DNA of 64,000 nucleotides from Tachypleus tridentatus. Lineage: Eukaryota > Arthropoda > Merostomata > Xiphosura > Limulidae. The DNA is taken from contig NC_134830.1 in assembly GCF_004210375.1 (NCBI RefSeq), forward strand, positions 68,922,326-68,986,325. Direction: 5' to 3'. Position 1 is the first letter of the stretch; each line of letters opens with the position of its first letter. The notes beneath the pieces were generated by a model that made no database searches, was not told the DNA's origin, and worked only from the letters and a program-made list of their open reading frames with translations. Shown here piece after piece: positions 58,600 through 64,000 of the stretch. The translations under genes were made by a program, and so were the position numbers.

Positions 58600-60639
58600 G
58601 CTGCTTTTCTAGCTTTCCAGAGCCCCTCACAGTCGAAAACCAACGAATAGTTAAATCAGTGCTTATTTTCGTTCATCATTGTCCTTTTCCAACAGGCCTA
58701 GCGCCAACTTAGTTCTATCAGTAAGTATAATTTGATAGAATAGAACAGACTTCTATGGAAAAGTTATATAGTCTAAGAATACATTCTAAGTCTCAGTAAC
58801 CATGTACGTCATCTTATTAAAAAAGTAAACAAACAAGTATTAGGAAAAAGTTATTACTGAATAAAAAAAACTATGTACTAACCTTGAAAAAAAGAAACCA
58901 AACAAGATAGAGATAGAAGTAGGTATCTCATACTATCCAGCTAATGATCACATACACTAAGACGCCTTGATTTACATGGAGAAAAAAAATCTCTATATTA
59001 GTGGCTTCCCACTTTATCTATCGAAAATTTGATGTTTGAATATACCCCAGCTTTCATTATTATACTATACTATACTAATTTTATGACTGTTTTACAATAA
59101 TTGACCAAAGTTTACAAAATATGAAAAACATTTATGGCTCTGAAGTGGATGACGTAAAGGGTAGCGATGACTATGATTAATGTGTTGTGATTTGTGATGA
59201 CAGAAACGTAAGTGTATACACTTTGTTCTTAATTAGTTCAAGTACTAAATATTTTCATATAAAAACATTTTTTTAAATATATTATCTCGTGTTTTTCAAA
59301 ATATTTTTGTTATTGTGAGTAGGTATCTTTTAATATAAAATTCAATTCAAGCAATATACAAGTGAACAAGATAATCGGTTTTTTTTTGCAAGAAAGTCTG
59401 TTGCATGGATGTTTGTTATGTATACAAACTCCAAATCAATTTTTTCACTCAAATCTTGCGAAACTTTGAATTTGATATGTGTTTTTTATGGACTTTTCAA
59501 AAATAACTGTCCATTTTTGTTCCAGCTAATGAGTATAAATGTATAACATATCAACATAAACTTTCGTAGGCTTTTTTGTTCGCCACACAGTTTGGTACAA
59601 AGTTTGAATGAAATGGAACGAAGGTAAGTATTAATACTTAGAGATGGCATTTGCTCCGGAGATCCCTGAAGATATATAAAGGTAGGGAAAAATATATAAA
59701 AAAAAAAAAACTTTAGCCAGACGTTTCTCATGTTTAAACAATTCGTGTGGATTCTAAGCTTTCAGAACACAAGCATTAAAATTTGCCATCACACGTGGTA
59801 TCGGATCATCCCATCTGGCTCATGGACTGTTAATGGGAATTTGAAGATCAAATTTAAATACGAATTTAAAACAATATCACACACATGAAATACAGGAGAT
59901 CAACTTCAAATAAAATACCTTAACTTATAAAATTTTGATAATGTTTATTTCATACATATAGGAGAATTTAATTTTTTAAGCAGATAGTTAAGTAACCTTA
60001 ATAAACTGTTAACATTATTAATAATATAAACAACTACTATTCTAATCAATTTCATAAACCCAAATTAACTTTATCGTTATGTTATGTAAGTATATTATTT
60101 TTGCAAAAATTAAATATTTCTTTTTAATTATGGTTTTTGCCTTATTCTTTATAGAAATATCAGTAATAGTTGTCAGTGTTGTTCCCTGTGGCAGACTTGT
60201 ACAAATATTTTTTTTTTTTATTACAAATCACACCTTTCTCAAAATAACTAGTAAAAAAATGTTACAAAAAACAATAAACATTATGTTGAAAAACTCAAAA
60301 GAAATAAAATTGTAATGTCCATGATTTGGCACGGAAATATTAAATATGGATAAACATTTTTAAAATAAAGACTTTATATAGAAGGACAACAATTTAAAGA
60401 TTTGATGCTTTACAGATTTTGTCTTACTTAGCATTTTATCAGCAATTATTTTGTTAGATTATGTAAGGTATTTTCATAACAATTTAAATAATTTTCTACT
60501 TTTTTTTTTATAAACATTCTTTTTAAGACGAAGTAAAATTTGCCTTATATGTATTATAGATGTACTGTATTTCAATGGATTGTCTATTGCATTTTACAAG
60601 TTTCGTAGTTACAACTAGTAATCATTTATATTGTTCTTA
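58600..60639. other. Intergenic, nothing recognised
   Basis: Very AT-rich, with homopolymer runs near 59380, 59700 and 60210. Confidence 0.6.
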
Positions 60640-60790
60640 GTGGCGTTATGCAGGAATGGGAACACCCAAGAGTTAATAACAGATGCTACTGACTATCTGT
60701 GTTCTCTCTGGTTTCTTAGTTCAAAATCAAGAACGGTGATTTTGAGCAGACAGAGCCCTTGTAGTTTTGTGCAAATACTGGAGACGAATA
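60640..60790 (+). repeat. Old type A SINE relic
   Basis: GGCGTTATGCAGGAATGGGA, CACCCAAGAGTTAATAACAG, TGCTACTGACTATCTGTG and GCCCTTGTAGTTTTGTGCAA follow the body of type A. The 96-codon open frame here is an accident of this relic. Confidence 0.5.
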
Positions 60791-60921
60791 AACTAATTGG
60801 TGTTGAAAACGACAAGAGATGGGCATTGGTAAAAGTCATCTTAATCACTTACTTTTCAGCAACAATTTTTGTTGCTTTGTTACATCTAACTTTACTTTTC
60901 ATATTAATAAAACGCACATAG

Positions 60922-62328
60922 TCAGAGAGTAAACACATTCAAATTAATTATTACAGATCCCGCTAACTACAGTGGCAAAAATTATAAATTAGTGTGCCGG
61001 TACCGAGTTGATAACGTAATGCTGTTTCAAAATAATGAAAATGGAACCAATTAATCAAAAGGAAGTTTGGTTTTTACCTACATAAAGGAGTGATCTTAGA
61101 TTTTGGTGATGGTAATTTTAACGTCAGATCATTAAGAACTTCTAATAACAATGTTTCCTAACACGTATACAAAGTTTGTCCTGATGACAGCAGTTTTTTT
61201 TAATTCTATGAAAGCATGAAATGACTTTATTAAAGTTCCGTTTCTTAGTTGATACAGTAACCAAAGGCATTAGCAAAGATTTAAATGACAAATAAACCAC
61301 ATTTAACACTTCCCATACAGGATCATTAACATGTATTAAGCAAGAGCAGAAAAGAGAGAGAGAGAGAGAGAACGAAATGTCTGGACGCACAACAGGTTTT
61401 CTTTAATTCGGTAATGGCTTTTATCATGACCACATCCACAGCTGCCAACCATGTGCGCGGATAGATGACAAGCGAAAATAAATAAAGCACTTCTCAGATT
61501 ATACAGAAGTTCAGTGTTCCTTCTTCCACGCGTATCACTAACGTTCTTGAGTGTGATATAAAGATGTGCTTCTTCCTTCGCCCACCGGTTTTATTGTTTT
61601 GTAGGTTTAGAAAAAGCGGGCATTTGAAGCGGACGAACATCTGACGAGATTAAGATATTGAAAATAATTCAGGCGAGAGTGATCTTATTTTGAAATTAAG
61701 AGGAAAAACTGAGATGAATGATATAGTCACTGAAGTTTTCCTCATCACGGAAAAAGATGAAAGGAAAACATGCAAGATTGTAAGAATTAAAACGTAAAAT
61801 GTACACATTTTGACTGTTGTTTAATTAGGTTATCGTTCGAACAAATCAGCTAAATGAAACAGTATATTTGTTGTCTTTCCTAACAAAAAAGAACTTTTAC
61901 TTACTCGGTCACAGTATGATTTCGAGATGAGAAATACATTAAAAAAGATTAAATTAAATGGCTCTGAAAACAGAATGTAAAGCAAGAACTAACAGAGTGA
62001 TTCAATCTGAGACGTCTAGTGAATTCTATCATTGAAGAAAATGTAATAAGTTTTTCATGTAACAATACATTCTCGATGAAACCAGGAATGTATTTTAAAT
62101 AACTGTGGTTAAAATGATGTTTTTAGATTATAACTCTTTCAAGAACACAATACTTGCTATACGTCAATAATTTCGTAAAACAATTTTAAGTCAACAGTTA
62201 CGTGTTGTTGGAAAAGTTCTTTGGGAGTACTTTACAGTTAACACTTTATTGAAATTTCCAAAAGAATTCTGTATTAGAATAACAACGCATAACATAAAAA
62301 AATAAGAAACAATCGTCTGTGGGTATGA
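60922..62328. other. Intergenic or 3' UTR of a possible upstream gene
   Basis: If the exon at 62329-62418 is real, its 3' UTR would run into this stretch; AATAAA on the minus strand occurs near 61590. Otherwise nothing was seen apart from the GA array. Confidence 0.35.
61353..61372. repeat. (GA)n microsatellite
   Basis: Uninterrupted AG dinucleotides. Confidence 0.9.
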
Positions 62329-62418
62329 TTACCTTCTCCGTTTACCCTCACGTTTCACGAATTTTCTACTTTTATCTGTGTCTCGTCCTTTGTCATCCAC
62401 AACACCCAGAAATATAAT
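62329..62418 (-). CDS. Candidate terminal exon of an unknown neighbouring gene
   Basis: A splice-acceptor-like ATTTACAG ends at 62419. The frame after it reads IIFLGVVDDKGRDTDKSRKF then VKREGKRRR and TAA. The charged, basic C-terminus and the 29-codon opening straight after an acceptor look like a real last exon. An alternative is an internal exon ending AGAAG|GTAATC just before the stop. It is on the same strand as the Rnd-like gene and upstream of it, so it would be the 3' end of a gene extending past 62418. I recognise no family. Confidence 0.3.
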   Translation of the reverse strand: MIFLGVVDDKGRDTDKSRKFVKREGKRRR

Positions 62419-62556
62419 CTGTAAATGAAAAATATTTTCCGTTTTTAGTAGGGCTTAACAGTTTAGTTAGAAGACCACTTCCTACCGTTAGAAAAGTGAA
62501 TAATCTGTTAAGTTTTTCTTAAGAAGTGAAATAAAATTATAGCAAGTTGATACATG

Positions 62557-62576
62557 AGATTAGATTAGATTAGATT
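62557..62576. repeat. (GATTA)n short array
   Basis: Four AGATT/GATTA units immediately precede a SINE tail complement. Confidence 0.8.
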
Positions 62577-62577
62577 C

Positions 62578-62690
62578 ACGCCGAACGCAAAGCTATACAA
62601 TATGACTACATTAGTTACTGCATGTATCGAAACTATACTTTTAGCGTTAAAAGCCTTCAGACTTACTGCTAAGCTACGAAGGACCATGTG
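62578..62690 (-). repeat. tRNA-derived SINE, type B, diverged
   Basis: GCAAAGCTATACAATATGAC, GCATGTATCGAAACTATACT and TTTAGCGTTAAAAGCCTTCA in antisense order. Confidence 0.7.
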
Positions 62691-62692
62691 GT

Positions 62693-63929
62693 TAGAAAAT
62701 CACTCACATTTAATGAAGACTTTAAACCATAATGTAAAATAAAATATTTCAAAGTAAAGAAATTATATGAATGGATTTTTTACTTCTTAAACTGTAAAAT
62801 ATGCGACATGGATATCTTATAACGTATAATTATGTATATTTTACTATCATATATAAACTAGTAGGTCGTATTGTCTCATAAAATGCTGATTTATGCAATG
62901 GCGCTTTTACGTTTGACAGTTTTTATATTCTTAGATATATACGATCTATGAAGTTTCTTTGGGCTTTCTATCTCCTCTTCAATCAGTTATGATTAAATCA
63001 ATAACACTGAAACTTATTGAAGCTGTAAAAGGTTATGCATACGTGGATTAAAAGAATGGTAGTAGCTTCACACAGATAAAAAACACAGGGAAAGAGTACA
63101 GAAACTGTTATACAGAAAGCATTATCATAAACTTTTAGTTAGAAAACTTATCACCCTGTCGTCAATTTCACTGTAAACCTTTCAAAATTGGTTGGGCTTA
63201 AGTGGATTTTTTATACCCCATTTAACAGATTTTACACATTCAGTGAAAATCGTAGTAGGGAAAAATATCAGAATGTTACGAGTGAGAGTGTAAGAAAATA
63301 ATTACCAATAAAACATTACAAAAGCTTTTGGAATTACGTTAAGAACATTAAATTATCCTACAGGCTTTGTGTTTTTGCCTTTATAAACAGACGTTGGGGT
63401 ACTTTGGTACAACTTTAATTCATTCATTATCATAGCAACTACGTCACACTTCGCGGAACATTTATTAGTATATATAAACAAGAGCCTACCATTTTGTATT
63501 CGTGCTTGTTTATATGCGTATTTAGACGTTCTAAAGAAAATTCACAACAGTAAAAACCAAGTTTCATAGGAGAATTTGAAAAATAATTTATCTTTTATTG
63601 AATGAAAACAATGCTTTATTTGAAAATTCCATGAAGTTATATTTATATAAAAACATTATAATATCTTGTTACTTTATTTTGTATCTTAGTCCAAAACCCT
63701 TTTTAAATCTGTCAGGATTATAACTATCGATATAATACGGCTCACGAACTTCAAAACCTAAGTAAAGCTTCTTGCTAAGTTGAAATATGCACAGTTCGAA
63801 ATGCCTGGATAGTATTGTCAGTGGTTTTATACAGAGCCAATTTGGAAGGAAATTTGAACAAGAAAATTTTTCTGTCGGTTTTAGGTTAGTTGTAGGAATT
63901 TTCGAAATACAAAGTATTAGAATTAAATA
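62693..63929. other. Intergenic, nothing recognised
   Basis: AT-rich with no repeat or coding signal I can support. Confidence 0.6.
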
Positions 63930-64000
63930 CTGCTCAATGGGCTTTGTGTTCTGCCCATCATAGGTATTGAAACCTGGTTTCTAATGTTGTAAGTCCGCAG
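63930..64000 (-). repeat. SINE type B cut by the window end
   Basis: CTCAATGGGCTTTGTGTTCT, GCCCATCATAGGTATTGAAA and TGTTGTAAGTCCGCAG are antisense type B. The head continues beyond the window. Confidence 0.85.

Noticed and set aside
60631..60921. 96-codon plus-strand open frame with hydrophobic end
   Set aside because: The first half matches a decayed type A SINE in order and spacing, so the frame is fortuitous.

Overview
This is an AT-rich, intron-bearing animal nuclear sequence with no bacterial-style gene density. Almost all of it is intron or intergenic DNA, peppered with short tRNA-derived SINEs and old DNA-transposon copies. The two main SINE types resemble repeats I remember from horseshoe crab (Limulus/Tachypleus) sequence. 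One type has a tRNA-like head, a body containing 'GGCGGTGGGTGGTGATGACT' and a CAAA-rich tail. The other has a head containing 'TTACAACGCTAAA' and 'CACAGATAGCCC'. A chelicerate, most likely a horseshoe crab, is therefore my best guess, but it rests on memory and I cannot check it here.

One protein-coding gene can be rebuilt with confidence: a Rho-family small GTPase of the Rnd (RhoE-like) type on the minus strand. It has five coding exons between 52916 and 32642. They join in frame with consensus splice sites into a 224-residue protein with a P-loop, a switch I threonine, a substituted switch II, a Rnd-type C(Q)SDLRTD motif and a C-terminal CIVM prenylation box. Its four introns (about 7.0, 7.6, 4.0 and 0.9 kb) hold SINEs, a Tc1-like transposase relic, a 34-bp minisatellite, a long degenerate array of roughly 48-bp repeats, a strong hairpin and a TTAA-flanked MITE.

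Region by region: 1-17100 is intergenic, with scattered SINEs and duplicated AT-rich DNA at 8290-8806. 17105-18056 is a decayed Tc1-like transposase. 18571-19356 is bounded by long inverted-repeat arms and may be a foldback element. 22225-23832 is a nearly complete Tc1-like element with about 215-bp inverted repeats, inserted in the tail of a SINE. 24953-25170 is the 3' end of a LINE reverse-transcriptase ORF, followed by a TTAA-flanked MITE. 26766-29760 has a three-copy tandem repeat and SINEs. 30076-32641 is the 3' flank of the Rnd-like gene, and 32642-52916 is the gene itself. 55136-57204 holds two SINEs and a second Tc1-like transposon, disabled by a lost start codon, a frameshift, two stops and loss of the catalytic Glu. 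58090-58590 is a broken, unidentified coding-like stretch. 62329-62418 is a possible terminal exon of a neighbouring minus-strand gene, and 63930-64000 is a SINE cut by the window edge.

There is no operon, CRISPR array, rRNA or convincing functional tRNA gene, and I found nothing that amounts to a new molecular system. The most interesting items are the Rnd-like GTPase in what looks like an invertebrate, the two TTAA-flanked MITEs, the foldback structure and the orphan terminal exon.
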